DNA of 34,927 nucleotides from Deltaproteobacteria bacterium (GTDB lineage Bacteria; Myxococcota_A; Polyangia; Haliangiales; JADYYK01): contig JADYYK010000001.1 of NCBI GenBank assembly GCA_020853705.1, positions 1 through 34,927 of the forward strand. The letters are read 5' to 3'. The stretch's first letter is position 1. Every line of letters starts with the position of its first letter. This document shows positions 1 through 7,992 of this stretch, in pieces. Position numbers and translations under genes: made by a program. A model generated the notes under the pieces. The model saw only the letters and a program-made list of their open reading frames with translations, was not told where the DNA came from and did no database searches.

Positions 1-215
1 ACGCGCTCGTAGGCCAGCCGCGCCGACAGCTGCAGCCGCGCCTCGGCGTACTCGTGGAACGACGCGAACCCGAGCGCCTGGTGCACGCCCACCGCGCGCG
101 CGTCGAGCAGCGCCGCGACCTCCTCGGCCTCGGCGCGCCTGCGCCGTTCGACCGCCTGGACGACCCGGCCGTCCGCCACCTGGATCTCGCTCGCCGCCCC
201 CATCACCTGCGTCAT
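1..215 (-). CDS. N-terminal fragment of an HNH/DUF222-like protein
   Basis: An open leftward frame starts at ATG 215 and runs off the left edge, leaving 71 codons. A clear Shine-Dalgarno-like GGGAGG lies just upstream of the start (about 223-228). The protein begins MTQVMGAASEIQ. A charged helical stretch (RRRRAEAEEVAALLDARA) follows, then a segment around LGFASFHEYAEARLQLSARLAYERV-type residues. That 'L-G-[FY]-x-S-[FL]-x-E-Y-A-x-x-x-L-x-[LM]-S-x-R' pattern resembles the N-terminal helical region of DUF222/HNH-nuclease proteins that are common in myxobacteria and actinobacteria. The catalytic part would lie outside the window, so nuclease function is only inferred from resemblance. A generic helical DNA-binding protein is equally possible. 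Confidence 0.55.
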   Translation of the reverse strand, partial: MTQVMGAASEIQVADGRVVQAVERRRRAEAEEVAALLDARAVGVHQALGFASFHEYAEARLQLSARLAYER

Positions 216-571
216 CCCTGCCTCCCGCTCGTGTGCGCATCCCCTTCGTACCATGCAGATCTGGACCGCTCTGGCGGCGCCCTGGTGCGACGGAGGGCGA
301 CACCGACGCGAAGATCGACCGGCGGGGTCGCTGGCGCGCTCAGGCGCGAGCTGCTGACGTGCAGGGGGCATCCCAGGACGCAGCTCTGCCTCGGCGCAAG
401 GCGCACCCGTGGAGCGTGTCAACAACAAAGTGCGCAAATGATCTACCAATCAGCATGGCGCACGACACGGGAATCGTGAGGGCGCAGCCGGCGCAGCCCT
501 CGTCGTGATCGACTGACCCCAGGCTGATTCATGAGAGAGAGCGAAGCTCGATCACATGAATCAGCCCGAGG
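216..571. other. Gene-free stretch between divergent/tandem leftward genes
   Basis: No convincing gene is visible here. Open frames on either strand have Arg/Pro/Ala-rich compositions typical of shadows in GC-rich DNA. Bases 417-475 are distinctly poorer in GC than the surroundings and hold an inverted repeat GTGCGC (430-435) / GCGCAC (458-463). The right part holds a dispersed repeat (478-513) and a long terminator-like hairpin (513-575), listed separately. Confidence 0.6.
478..513 (+). repeat. Dispersed hairpin repeat, copy 1
   Basis: Bases 490-513 are identical over 24 nt to the reverse complement of 12142-12165. The preceding GAGGGCGCAGCC (478-489) also matches the second copy if a 9-bp GGCGCAGCC duplication in this copy is allowed for. 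Here GAGGGC (478-483) can pair with GCCCTC (496-501). An exact 24-mer shared by two non-coding sites is not expected by chance in 35 kb, so this is probably part of a genome-wide small repeat (REP-like). Its function is unknown. Confidence 0.6.
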
Positions 572-575
572 TCAG
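513..575 (-). terminator. Long hairpin at the 3' end of the YkgJ-like gene
   Basis: The 12-nt arm GGCTGATTCATG (522-533) is repeated exactly inverted at 555-566. After a 3-nt mismatch on each side the stem continues with CTGACC (513-518) against GGTCAG (570-575). The 21-nt loop contains a smaller hairpin, GAGC-GAA-GCTC (539-549). The outer arm overlaps the TGA stop of the leftward gene (572-574). There is no T-run, so intrinsic termination is uncertain; it could instead protect or process the 3' end. Confidence 0.5.
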
Positions 576-1273
576 CGCGGCGGGTCGCCGGGGCTCGGAA
601 TCTTGAGCTGCACCAGCGGCTGTGGCTCCTCGGGGGCCGGGATGCGCTGCTCGAAGTCGAGCCAGATCCGCTTGTCGCGCCGGCAGTCGTAGGTGCGGCA
701 GATGGTGGGGCGCTGGGCATACACCGTGCAGCCGCGGGTCTCGGGCTGGCTGTGCACGCAGTAGCCGTCCTGCGGGCGCTGCCGGATGTGGTAGGGCCGC
801 CGGTAATCCCACTGCACCACGCGCTCGTCGAGATCCTGGAACGACAGCGGGAAGCTGAGGCGGCAACAGCGCCCGTGGCAGATCGGGATCAGCGCGGCGC
901 AGTCGATGCTGGGCATTTCGCGCGGGGCGTACTTGTCGGTGTGCGGGGCGATGTGCACCATGGCGCGGTCCTGGTCGCGCTTGCGCTCCTCGTCGCGCAG
1001 CCGGTCCATGCGCTCGCTGAGCTTGCGCAGGTTGACCAGGCCACGGCCGGCCAGCTCCTCGGTCAGCGCGAGCACGCGGGCGCTGACGTCGGCGACGTCG
1101 AGGCGCGCCTCCATGGCCATGATGTGGCCGAAGCGCAGGCCGTCCTCCATGTCAGCCAGCGCGGCGCTGCGCGCTTCGACGGGCGGCGTGGTCGGCGGCG
1201 GCGTGGTCGGCGGCGGCGTGGTCGGCGTGGTCGGCGGCGGCGTGGTCGCGGCGGGCTTGGCGGGGTCGCTCAC
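572..1273 (-). CDS. YkgJ-family cysteine-cluster (metal-chelating) protein
   Basis: This encodes 233 aa from GTG 1273. Upstream in-frame codons run into the next gene and look non-coding, and an alternative start is ATG 1150. Residues 8-31 are a Thr/Pro-rich repeat made from a 15-bp DNA unit. A charged helical section follows (about 45-105). The C-terminal domain carries the cysteine cluster of the YkgJ family (putative zinc- or iron-chelating): C125, C132, C136, C137, C172, C182, C192 and C197, including CHGRCC and ICRTYDC. The motif is strong; the substrate and partner are unknown. Members are cytoplasmic and often encoded alone. A long hairpin overlaps the stop codon, suggesting the transcript ends here. 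Confidence 0.85.
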   Translation of the reverse strand: MSDPAKPAATTPPPTTPTTPPPTTPPPTTPPVEARSAALADMEDGLRFGHIMAMEARLDVADVSARVLALTEELAGRGLVNLRKLSERMDRLRDEERKRDQDRAMVHIAPHTDKYAPREMPSIDCAALIPICHGRCCRLSFPLSFQDLDERVVQWDYRRPYHIRQRPQDGYCVHSQPETRGCTVYAQRPTICRTYDCRRDKRIWLDFEQRIPAPEEPQPLVQLKIPSPGDPPR

Positions 1274-1352
1274 CGGTCCAGCTTGCCACAGGATCCGGGC
1301 GGAGCGTCCGCACGAGGGTGATGGCGCAGACAGGGCACGCGAACCAAGGACC

Positions 1353-1841
1353 TCAGCGTTGGGTGAACGCCGCCCGCACGTCCGGGCTCGGCGGCGGCGC
1401 CACCAGGGCGATGCGGCGGACATAACGCTTGGGCGGCGTGGAGCCCTCGCTGAGGCTGAGGATGAGCTCGCACGAGCGCGGCGGCGCCGCCAGCTCGCCA
1501 TGGTCGAACATGGTGAGGACATCGATCTTGCGATCGCCGGGCTCGGCGTGCGACAGGTCCGAGAAGAACGCGGTGTCCTTGTCGGTGTGGCCGTCGCACT
1601 GCGCGATCACGTTCACGTGCGGCGCCGCCAGCCGCATGCTGGACTGGACCTGCAGCTCGATCTCGACGTTGAGCGCCGGACCGAAGGGCGTGCTGGTCGC
1701 GGTCATGTCGACCGCGAGGTAGCGCACCGCGGGACGACCGTCGGCGCCGTCGGCGTCGGCGTCGGCGTTCGTGCTGCCGCCCTTGCTGCAAGCGGCGAGG
1801 AGCGCAGCGGGGACCAAGGCCAGGAGCGCGATGATCTTCAT
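1353..1841 (-). CDS. Small predicted lipoprotein
   Basis: A 162-aa protein starting MKIIALLALVPAALLAACSK, a textbook lipoprotein signal peptide with the lipobox LLAAC (lipidated Cys at residue 18). A short Asp/Ala repeat (NADADADGADG, residues 24-34), encoded by GGCGTC-type hexamers at about 1741-1766, forms the tether. The remaining ~125 residues look like a beta-rich domain with two cysteines (C82, C124) that could pair. I recognise no family. It lies 79 bp upstream of the YkgJ-like gene on the same strand, so the two may be cotranscribed, but no functional link is evident. Location is inferred to be the outer or inner membrane, facing the periplasm. Confidence 0.75.
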   Translation of the reverse strand: MKIIALLALVPAALLAACSKGGSTNADADADGADGRPAVRYLAVDMTATSTPFGPALNVEIELQVQSSMRLAAPHVNVIAQCDGHTDKDTAFFSDLSHAEPGDRKIDVLTMFDHGELAAPPRSCELILSLSEGSTPPKRYVRRIALVAPPPSPDVRAAFTQR

Positions 1842-1949
1842 GGCCTGGACAGGAGCAACCAGCGTGCCAGTGAAAGCCCCGCGATTTCGGCCCCGCGCCC
1901 GAGGTCCAGCCGGCGCGGTCCATGGACCTGGTCCAGCCGTGTGATCGCG

Positions 1950-1955
1950 TAGACT
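1950..1955 (+). promoter_or_regulatory. -10-like TAGACT before selO
   Basis: TAGACT ends 9 bases before GTG 1964, and no Shine-Dalgarno sequence lies between. A transcript starting about 7 bases after the hexamer would have at most 2 untranslated bases. This position is what favours GTG 1964 over the upstream ATG 1922. Confidence 0.5.
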
Positions 1956-1963
1956 GTGCGGCT

Positions 1964-3475
1964 GTGACGGTGACCCCGACAGCGCCGCGGGCCGCGGACG
2001 CGGCGCGCAACCTCGACGAGCTGCGCTGGGAGGCGCGCCTGCTGGCGCTGCCCGAGCCGTTCTATGCCCGCGTCGCGGCCGAGCCGCTGCAGTCGCCCTA
2101 CCTGGTCGGCTTCAACCCCGCGGCGGCCGAGCTGCTGGGCCTTCACCCGGCGGCCGCCAGCGAGGCCGACTTCGTGCGCGCCATCGCGGGGGCGCGGCCG
2201 ATCGCGGGCACCGACCCGGTGGCGCTGCGCTACAGCGGCCACCAGTTCGGCGTCTATGTGCCGCAGCTGGGCGACGGGCGCGCGCTGCTGCTGGGCGAGG
2301 TCGTGCGCGACGGTCCGGGGCCCGACGGGCTGCGCACCGAGGTGCAGCTCAAGGGCTCGGGGCGCACGCCGTTCTCGCGCGGCGGCGACGGGCGCGCGGT
2401 GCTGCGCTCGACCATCCGCGAGTATCTCGGCTGTGAGGCCATGCACGGCCTCGGGGTGCCGACCACGCGTGCGCTGGCGGTGGTCGGCTCGGACGAGCGG
2501 GTCATGCGCGAAGGCATGGAGACCACCGCGGTGCTGGTGCGGCTGGCGTCGTCACACCTGCGCTTCGGCTCGTTCGAGATGTTCGCGCGCATCGGCCGGC
2601 CCGAGCTGGTGCGCGCCCTGGCCGACTTCGTGCTGGCCACCCAGCTGCCGGCGCTGGCGCCGGGGGACTACCTGGGCCTCTTGCAGGAGGCGGTCACGCG
2701 CACCGCGCACATGGTGGCGGCGTGGCAGGCGGTCGGCTTCACCCATGGCGTGATGAACAGCGACAACATGTCGATCCTGGGGCTGACCCTGGACTACGGG
2801 CCGTTCTCCTTCATGGAGGGCTTCGACATGGAGCACGTGCCCAACCACAGCGATCACGAGGGCCGCTACGCCTTCGGCCGCCAGCCCGGGGTGGCGCTGT
2901 GGAACCTCGGCTGCCTGGCCTCGGCGCTGCAATCGCTGCTGCCGCCCGAGGTCGCGCGGCCGGCGCTGGCCAGCTTCGCGGCGACCTTCGCCAGCGCGTT
3001 CGAGGCCCACTTCCAGCGCAAGCTCGGCCTCGCGGAGTGGCGCGGCGAGAGCGACGAGATCCTCCTGCGCGGTCTGTTTCGCGTGCTGGCGGCGCAGCAG
3101 GTCGACTATCCGCGGTTCTTCCGCCTGCTGTGCGACTACCCCGACGCCGCCGCGCTGGACGCGCTGCGTGGCCTGATGGCCGACCCGCGCGGCTTCGACG
3201 CCTGGGCCGAGTTCTATCGCGAGCGGCTGGTGTCCGAGGCTGCCCGCGACGCCGACCAACGTCGCGCCGCCATGCGCGCCGCCAACCCGAAGTACGTCCT
3301 GCGCGGCCATCTCGCCGAACGTGCCATTGCGCAGGCCCAGCAGCACGACTTCACCGAGGTCGACCGGCTGCTGCACATTCTCGCCGCACCGTTCGACGAA
3401 CAGCCAGAACATGCTGAATATGCGCTGCCCGCGCCGCCGGGCAGCGAGCCGGTGGCGCTCAGCTGCTCGTCTTGA
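1964..3475 (+). CDS. selO: SelO/YdiU family protein adenylyltransferase
   Basis: 503 aa from GTG 1964; ATG 1922 would add 14 atypical residues. SelO proteins have a pseudokinase fold that binds ATP inverted and AMPylates Ser/Thr/Tyr of target proteins in redox stress responses. The family hallmarks are plain: GHQFGVYVPQLGDGRA, KGSGRTPFSRGGDGRAVLRS (from about residue 130), and HGVMNSDNMSILGLTLDYGPF-type residues with the candidate active-site Asp267, Asn268 and Asp277. The C-terminus is SCSS. This Cys (third from the end) is the position that holds selenocysteine in eukaryotic SelO and Cys in most bacteria, where it can form a regulatory disulfide. Length matches the bacterial family. The next gene begins 54 bp downstream with its own Shine-Dalgarno site. 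Confidence 0.95.
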   Translation: MTVTPTAPRAADAARNLDELRWEARLLALPEPFYARVAAEPLQSPYLVGFNPAAAELLGLHPAAASEADFVRAIAGARPIAGTDPVALRYSGHQFGVYVPQLGDGRALLLGEVVRDGPGPDGLRTEVQLKGSGRTPFSRGGDGRAVLRSTIREYLGCEAMHGLGVPTTRALAVVGSDERVMREGMETTAVLVRLASSHLRFGSFEMFARIGRPELVRALADFVLATQLPALAPGDYLGLLQEAVTRTAHMVAAWQAVGFTHGVMNSDNMSILGLTLDYGPFSFMEGFDMEHVPNHSDHEGRYAFGRQPGVALWNLGCLASALQSLLPPEVARPALASFAATFASAFEAHFQRKLGLAEWRGESDEILLRGLFRVLAAQQVDYPRFFRLLCDYPDAAALDALRGLMADPRGFDAWAEFYRERLVSEAARDADQRRAAMRAANPKYVLRGHLAERAIAQAQQHDFTEVDRLLHILAAPFDEQPEHAEYALPAPPGSEPVALSCSS

Positions 3476-3506
3476 TCAGCGCCGCCCGTCGCTAGACCAG
3501 ATGGGA

Positions 3507-3525
3507 TAAAATGGCCGGCTGGAGG
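3507..3525 (+). promoter_or_regulatory. -10 box and Shine-Dalgarno of the diiron gene
   Basis: TAAAAT (3507-3512) is followed by GGAGG (3521-3525), 4 bases before ATG 3530. This is one of the few starts in the window with a strong Shine-Dalgarno site. The predicted leader is about 11 nt. No good -35 is visible. Confidence 0.5.
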
Positions 3526-3529
3526 TCGC

Positions 3530-4636
3530 ATGAGCACCCACGATCGCTACGCCGTGCCCGCCGACAAGCAGACCTGGGACGTCCCCATGGCCGGGGACTC
3601 GCGCTTCACCTGGGAGTATGACGACGGGCGCGCCAAGCTGCTGGCCCTGTACCAGAAGGGCAAGGACAAGCAGTGGGACGCGCAGAAGCGCATCGACTGG
3701 GGGCTGCCGCTGGATCAGGCCGATCCGCTGGGGCTGCCGCGCGAGGCCATCGGCATCATCGGCTCGAAGACCTGGGACAAGATCAAGGACGACGACAAGG
3801 AGCTCGGCCGCCTGCGCCAGCACTTCACGGCCTGGCAGTTCAGCCAGTTCCTGCACGGCGAGCAGGGCGCGCTGATCTGCAGCGCGCGCATCACCGAGTC
3901 GGTGCCCGACCTGGACTCGAAGTTCTATGCCGCGACCCAGGTCATGGACGAGGCCCGCCACGCCGAGGCCTACGCGCGCTTCCTGCAGGAGAAGGTCGGC
4001 CTGCTGTACCCGATCAACCCGTACCTGAAGACGCTGCTCGACCAGACCCTGTCGGACAAGCGCTGGGACATGCCGTACCTCGGCATGCAGGTGCTGATCG
4101 AGGGCATCGCGCTGGCCTCGTTCGGCCTGATCCGCGACATGACCACGGTCGAGCTGCCCAAGCAGCTCCTGGCCTATGTGATGGAGGACGAGGCGCGCCA
4201 CGTCGCCTTCGGCCGGCTGGCGCTGCGCGACTACTACGCGCAGCTGACCTCCAAGGAGCTGGCCGAGCGCGAGGAGTTCGTGGTCGAGGGCTGCTACCTG
4301 ATGCGCGACCGCTTCAAGGCCGAGGAGGTCTGGAAGAACCTCGGCTATGACGTCGACGACTGCATCGGCGCCATCGAGGCCTCGCCGATCATGCGCCAGT
4401 TCAGGACCCTGCTGTTCACCCGCATCGTGCCCTGCGTCAAGGACATCGGCCTGTGGGGCGACAAGATCCGCGCCGCCTACACCGACATGGGCGTGCTCGA
4501 GATGGCCAACGCCGACCTCACCCAGCTGATGAAGAACGACGAGGACATCGCCGCCAAGGTCGACGCCGACAAGCTGGTGCAGTCGGCGCGCAAGGCCGAG
4601 GTCGGGGCGGTGATCGAGGCCGGCCGCGCGGGCTGA
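3530..4636 (+). CDS. Ferritin-like diiron protein (oxygenase/oxidase-like)
   Basis: 368 aa. The sequence has a complete ferritin-like carboxylate-bridged diiron set in the right order and spacing: E111 (LHGEQGAL), DEARH 140-144 (E141, H144), E191 (LIEGIAL) and DEARH 220-224 (E221, H224). The two E-x-x-H motifs and two lone Glu residues are the pattern of ribonucleotide reductase R2-like and AurF-like oxidases. The radical-bearing Tyr of classic R2 cannot be assigned, so nucleotide reduction is unlikely, and there is no R1 gene nearby. The acidic, signal-peptide-free protein is expected in the cytoplasm. Substrate unknown. It ends 6 bp from the convergent neighbour's stop. Confidence 0.85.
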   Translation: MSTHDRYAVPADKQTWDVPMAGDSRFTWEYDDGRAKLLALYQKGKDKQWDAQKRIDWGLPLDQADPLGLPREAIGIIGSKTWDKIKDDDKELGRLRQHFTAWQFSQFLHGEQGALICSARITESVPDLDSKFYAATQVMDEARHAEAYARFLQEKVGLLYPINPYLKTLLDQTLSDKRWDMPYLGMQVLIEGIALASFGLIRDMTTVELPKQLLAYVMEDEARHVAFGRLALRDYYAQLTSKELAEREEFVVEGCYLMRDRFKAEEVWKNLGYDVDDCIGAIEASPIMRQFRTLLFTRIVPCVKDIGLWGDKIRAAYTDMGVLEMANADLTQLMKNDEDIAAKVDADKLVQSARKAEVGAVIEAGRAG

Positions 4637-4642
4637 CGCGGC

Positions 4643-5491
4643 TCAGAACGACAGCAAGCCGCCGACCTCCACGTAGGCGAACTCCAGGTAGGCGTCCGTG
4701 ATCGGCGCCTGGCCGTAGCTCAGCGCCGCCATCACGGCGAAGATCGGCGACACCTCGTAGCTGCCACCACCGCGCAGGGCGATGCCCATCTCGCTGTGGA
4801 CGTCGTCGCCGTAGTCCTCGCTGAAGGTGTCGTAGCCGAGCTCGAGATCGCCGAACAGATCGATGGTCCTCGACAGGTGAGCGCGCAGGCGCCCGCCCAG
4901 GCGCAAGCTGGTCAGGCTGACGCCCGAGGCCAGGCGCACATAGTGCAGCGCCACGGCGGGCCGGAAGTGCTTGCCCAGCAAGTAGCCCGCGGCGAGCCGG
5001 ATCCCGGGCGCACTGGACTCGTCGCCGAGGTTGCCGACGGGCACGGCCAGGAGCGCAGCGAGGTCGATGCTGATGGGCCGGTGCTCACGAGGCTCCTCTC
5101 GGGGGGCGTCGCCGTCACCGCCACCGGCGACCGCCCGGGTGGTCCCCTGGGGCACGCCGACGTCGGGGCTGAGGCGCTCGACGGCCTCGTAGGCCTGCTG
5201 GCTGTGCTCGCCGCCGGGCTCGACGGCGAGATACTGCTGGTACAGCGCCAGCGCGCGGGAGCGATCATCGGCCTGCTCGTAGGCAACGGCGCTCTGGTAC
5301 AGGAAGCCGCTCTGCTTGGTGCGCTCGAACAGGCCATGGTACAGCGCGCCGGCCTCGGCGAAGCGCTGCTGCTGCATCAGCCCGGCGGCCTCATCGCGCT
5401 GCAGCTCGACGTCGGTGTCCTGCGCCCGCGTGACGCCCGCGCTGCCGACCAGCGCCACCACCACAGCAACCGCCATCCACTGATGCCGCAT
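4643..5491 (-). CDS. TPR plus outer-membrane beta-barrel-like protein
   Basis: 282 aa. An N-terminal signal peptide (MRHQWMAVAVVVALVGSAG, cleavage after the Ala-Gln region near residue 24) is followed by a helical section (about 30-110) with two TPR-like units (AAGLMQQQRFAEAGALYHGL; SRALALYQQYLAVEPGG). An Asp/Gly-rich linker follows, then alternating hydrophobic beta strands (about 140-282). The last residue is Phe (GGLLSF), the usual C-terminal signature of barrels inserted by the BAM complex. A GGGAG sequence lies about 9 bases before ATG 5491 and TAAAGT at 5522-5527 could be its -10. The 'TPR + small barrel' architecture is common in Myxococcota; the role is unknown. Confidence 0.7.
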   Translation of the reverse strand: MRHQWMAVAVVVALVGSAGVTRAQDTDVELQRDEAAGLMQQQRFAEAGALYHGLFERTKQSGFLYQSAVAYEQADDRSRALALYQQYLAVEPGGEHSQQAYEAVERLSPDVGVPQGTTRAVAGGGDGDAPREEPREHRPISIDLAALLAVPVGNLGDESSAPGIRLAAGYLLGKHFRPAVALHYVRLASGVSLTSLRLGGRLRAHLSRTIDLFGDLELGYDTFSEDYGDDVHSEMGIALRGGGSYEVSPIFAVMAALSYGQAPITDAYLEFAYVEVGGLLSF

Positions 5492-5542
5492 GCGCGCCCG
5501 CTCCCGGGGTGAGTTGCGCGCACTTTACCGCGCGCGGCCGGC

Positions 5543-6562
<1,020 letters not shown>

Positions 6563-6568
6563 GGGACA

Positions 6569-6574
6569 AGTCTA
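6569..6574 (-). promoter_or_regulatory. -10-like TAGACT of the kinase gene
   Basis: On the minus strand TAGACT lies so that ATG 6562 begins exactly 7 bases after the hexamer's last base, with no Shine-Dalgarno between. The first three bases of the hexamer are the TAG stop codon of the upstream PhzF gene. This predicts a leaderless message. Confidence 0.5.
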
Positions 6575-7444
6575 TGCCGGTGGCGCCGCGGGGCCGAATT
6601 CTGGCATCTCCCCCGTCGCCAGCGCGATGACCCGACCCGACACCCGGATCACGCCGTCGCCACCGACCTCCAGCTCCAGGCGCGACGGCCGTCCCACCGC
6701 GGCGCCCTGGTGCAGCACCCGGCGCAGCGGCAGCGCGGCGCCCTCCAGCAAGTACCAGCCGCCCAGGTTGGCGCACGCCGAGCCTGTCGCGGGGTCCTCC
6801 ACCACCGAGTTACCCTTCAGGAAGAAGAAGCGCACCTCGAGCTCGCCGTCGTCGCGCGGCGCGAAGATCTGCGCCAGGCAGCGCTCGGGGCGTAGAGCGC
6901 CGTGGCGCAGCAGCAGCGAGGGGTCGCACACCGCCCGGCGCACGGCGTCGACCGAGGTCAACGGGATGATCAGCTGCTCGCTGCCGGTGTCGACCCAGCG
7001 TGGCGTCGCGCCGACATCGGCCTCGGCCAGCCCCAGCATCGCGGCCAGGTCGGCGCGCGCGGCCGCCGGCCGCCCGGCACGCGGCGGGTTGGCCACCAGC
7101 GTCCACACGTCGCCCACCGCGCTGACCGGGATGACGCCGGCCTTCATCGCCAGGGTCAGCCGGTCGCCGGCCCGGCCCAGCGCGCGCAGCACATGTGCGC
7201 TGCCCAGCGTGGGGTGGCCCGCGAACGGCATCTCGTAGCTGGGCGTGAAGATGCGCACGCCAGCGCTGGCGCCGGTCGCCCCCGGCGCGGTCAGGAACGT
7301 GGTCTCCGACAGGTTGAGCTGCAGCGCCAGCGCCTGCATGGTGGCGTCATCCAGGCCGTCGCCGTCCTCGAACACACACAGCGGATTGCCCGACAGCGGC
7401 GCACCCTCGATGGCGAACACGTTGACGATGCGGAACCTCAGCAT
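6572..7444 (-). CDS. PhzF family isomerase/epimerase-like protein
   Basis: 290 aa, the normal size for the family (diaminopimelate-epimerase fold, two similar lobes). The catalytic Glu lies in NLSETTF (E47), the first-lobe motif is FAGHPTLGSAH (75-84), and the second-lobe motif is EDPATGSACANL (215-226). Characterised members are cytoplasmic and catalyse proton-shift isomerisation (PhzF in phenazine synthesis); most, like this one, sit far from phenazine genes and have unknown substrates. There is no phenazine operon here. The first codon is ATG 7444, preceded at the usual distance by a weak CAGGCT. Its TAG stop doubles as the start of the next gene's -10 box. Confidence 0.93.
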   Translation of the reverse strand: MLRFRIVNVFAIEGAPLSGNPLCVFEDGDGLDDATMQALALQLNLSETTFLTAPGATGASAGVRIFTPSYEMPFAGHPTLGSAHVLRALGRAGDRLTLAMKAGVIPVSAVGDVWTLVANPPRAGRPAAARADLAAMLGLAEADVGATPRWVDTGSEQLIIPLTSVDAVRRAVCDPSLLLRHGALRPERCLAQIFAPRDDGELEVRFFFLKGNSVVEDPATGSACANLGGWYLLEGAALPLRRVLHQGAAVGRPSRLELEVGGDGVIRVSGRVIALATGEMPEFGPAAPPA

Positions 7445-7980
7445 GGCCGCAGCCTGCCCTGCCGGGCGCGCGACCGCCAGCCACAGCTGTCACGGTTCGT
7501 GGACGGCTCAGTCTGGCAGCCGCGGACGGTGACAGACTGACTGACCACCACGCGGTGCACGAGGACCGGCTGATCATCACCCGATACCCGCGTGGGTTTG
7601 GTCTTCACCATGCGAACGGAGCAGTCTACGGCGTGGCTCCGGCGCCGGCCGGCGAGGCGGCGCCCGCCTGAGGCGGGCAGCAGCACGAGGCGCCGCCGGC
7701 TCTGTCGCGAAGCGCGGCCGCGGCAGCGCAGCGGCGAAGAGCGGCCTCCTCCAGAGGCCGCCGCCGCGGAGCCCGTCGCCCGAGGCACCCACCCTCCTCG
7801 GCCGCCGGACCTGAAGCGCACCTGTCCGCCGCGCCCGGGAGGGCTTCAGGCGCTGCGAGCGCCGGCCAACGGAGGAGCCGGGCCTCGATGCAATCCGGAA
7901 CAGCCGAGGTGTGACGGGATTGACGGGATGACGAATCGTCAGGGCCACAGCTCGGGCGCGCGCGGCAGACACAGCCGGTG
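7445..7980. other. Hairpin-rich intergenic region between divergent genes
   Basis: This 536-bp gene-free interval is full of perfect short inverted repeats: TCAGTCTG/CAGACTGA (7508-7515, 7533-7540); GCCCGCC-TGA-GGCGGGC (7662-7678); GCGGCCTC/GAGGCCGC (7741-7748, 7754-7761); CCTGAAGC/GCTTCAGG (7810-7817, 7843-7850); GGCGCT-GCG-AGCGCC (7849-7863); and GACGA-A-TCGTC (7930-7940). Frames across it encode only Arg/Pro/Ala-rich shadows. It may contain repeated intergenic elements or an unrecognised RNA; I cannot assign one. Confidence 0.6.
7912..7929 (+). repeat. Tandem 9-bp repeat TGACGGGAT x2
   Basis: Two adjacent TGACGGGAT copies, followed at once by a small GACGA-A-TCGTC hairpin, end 52 bp before the -10 box of the phospholipase-D-like gene. 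The distance suits an activator site, but this is inference. Confidence 0.4.
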
Positions 7981-7986
7981 TAGCCT
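7981..7986 (+). promoter_or_regulatory. -10-like TAGCCT of the PLD-like gene
   Basis: TAGCCT ends 7 bases before GTG 7993. The six intervening bases (GGAGCC) are too close to the start to serve as a normal Shine-Dalgarno site. This is a leaderless-type start. Confidence 0.5.
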
Positions 7987-7992
7987 GGAGCC

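Noticed and set aside
233..508. 91-codon rightward frame
   Set aside because: No recognisable motif, no start signals, and it runs through the repeat at 478-513. Kept as gene-free.
3440..3475. Selenocysteine at the SelO C-terminus
   Set aside because: The codon at the key position is TGC (Cys) and the frame ends normally. No in-frame TGA that would need recoding.
3530..4636. Ribonucleotide reductase beta subunit
   Set aside because: Diiron ligands match the superfamily, but there is no R1 partner and no assignable radical Tyr. Called only as a ferritin-like diiron protein.
6572..7444. Phenazine biosynthesis cluster
   Set aside because: Only a PhzF-like isomerase is present. No other phz genes in the window.
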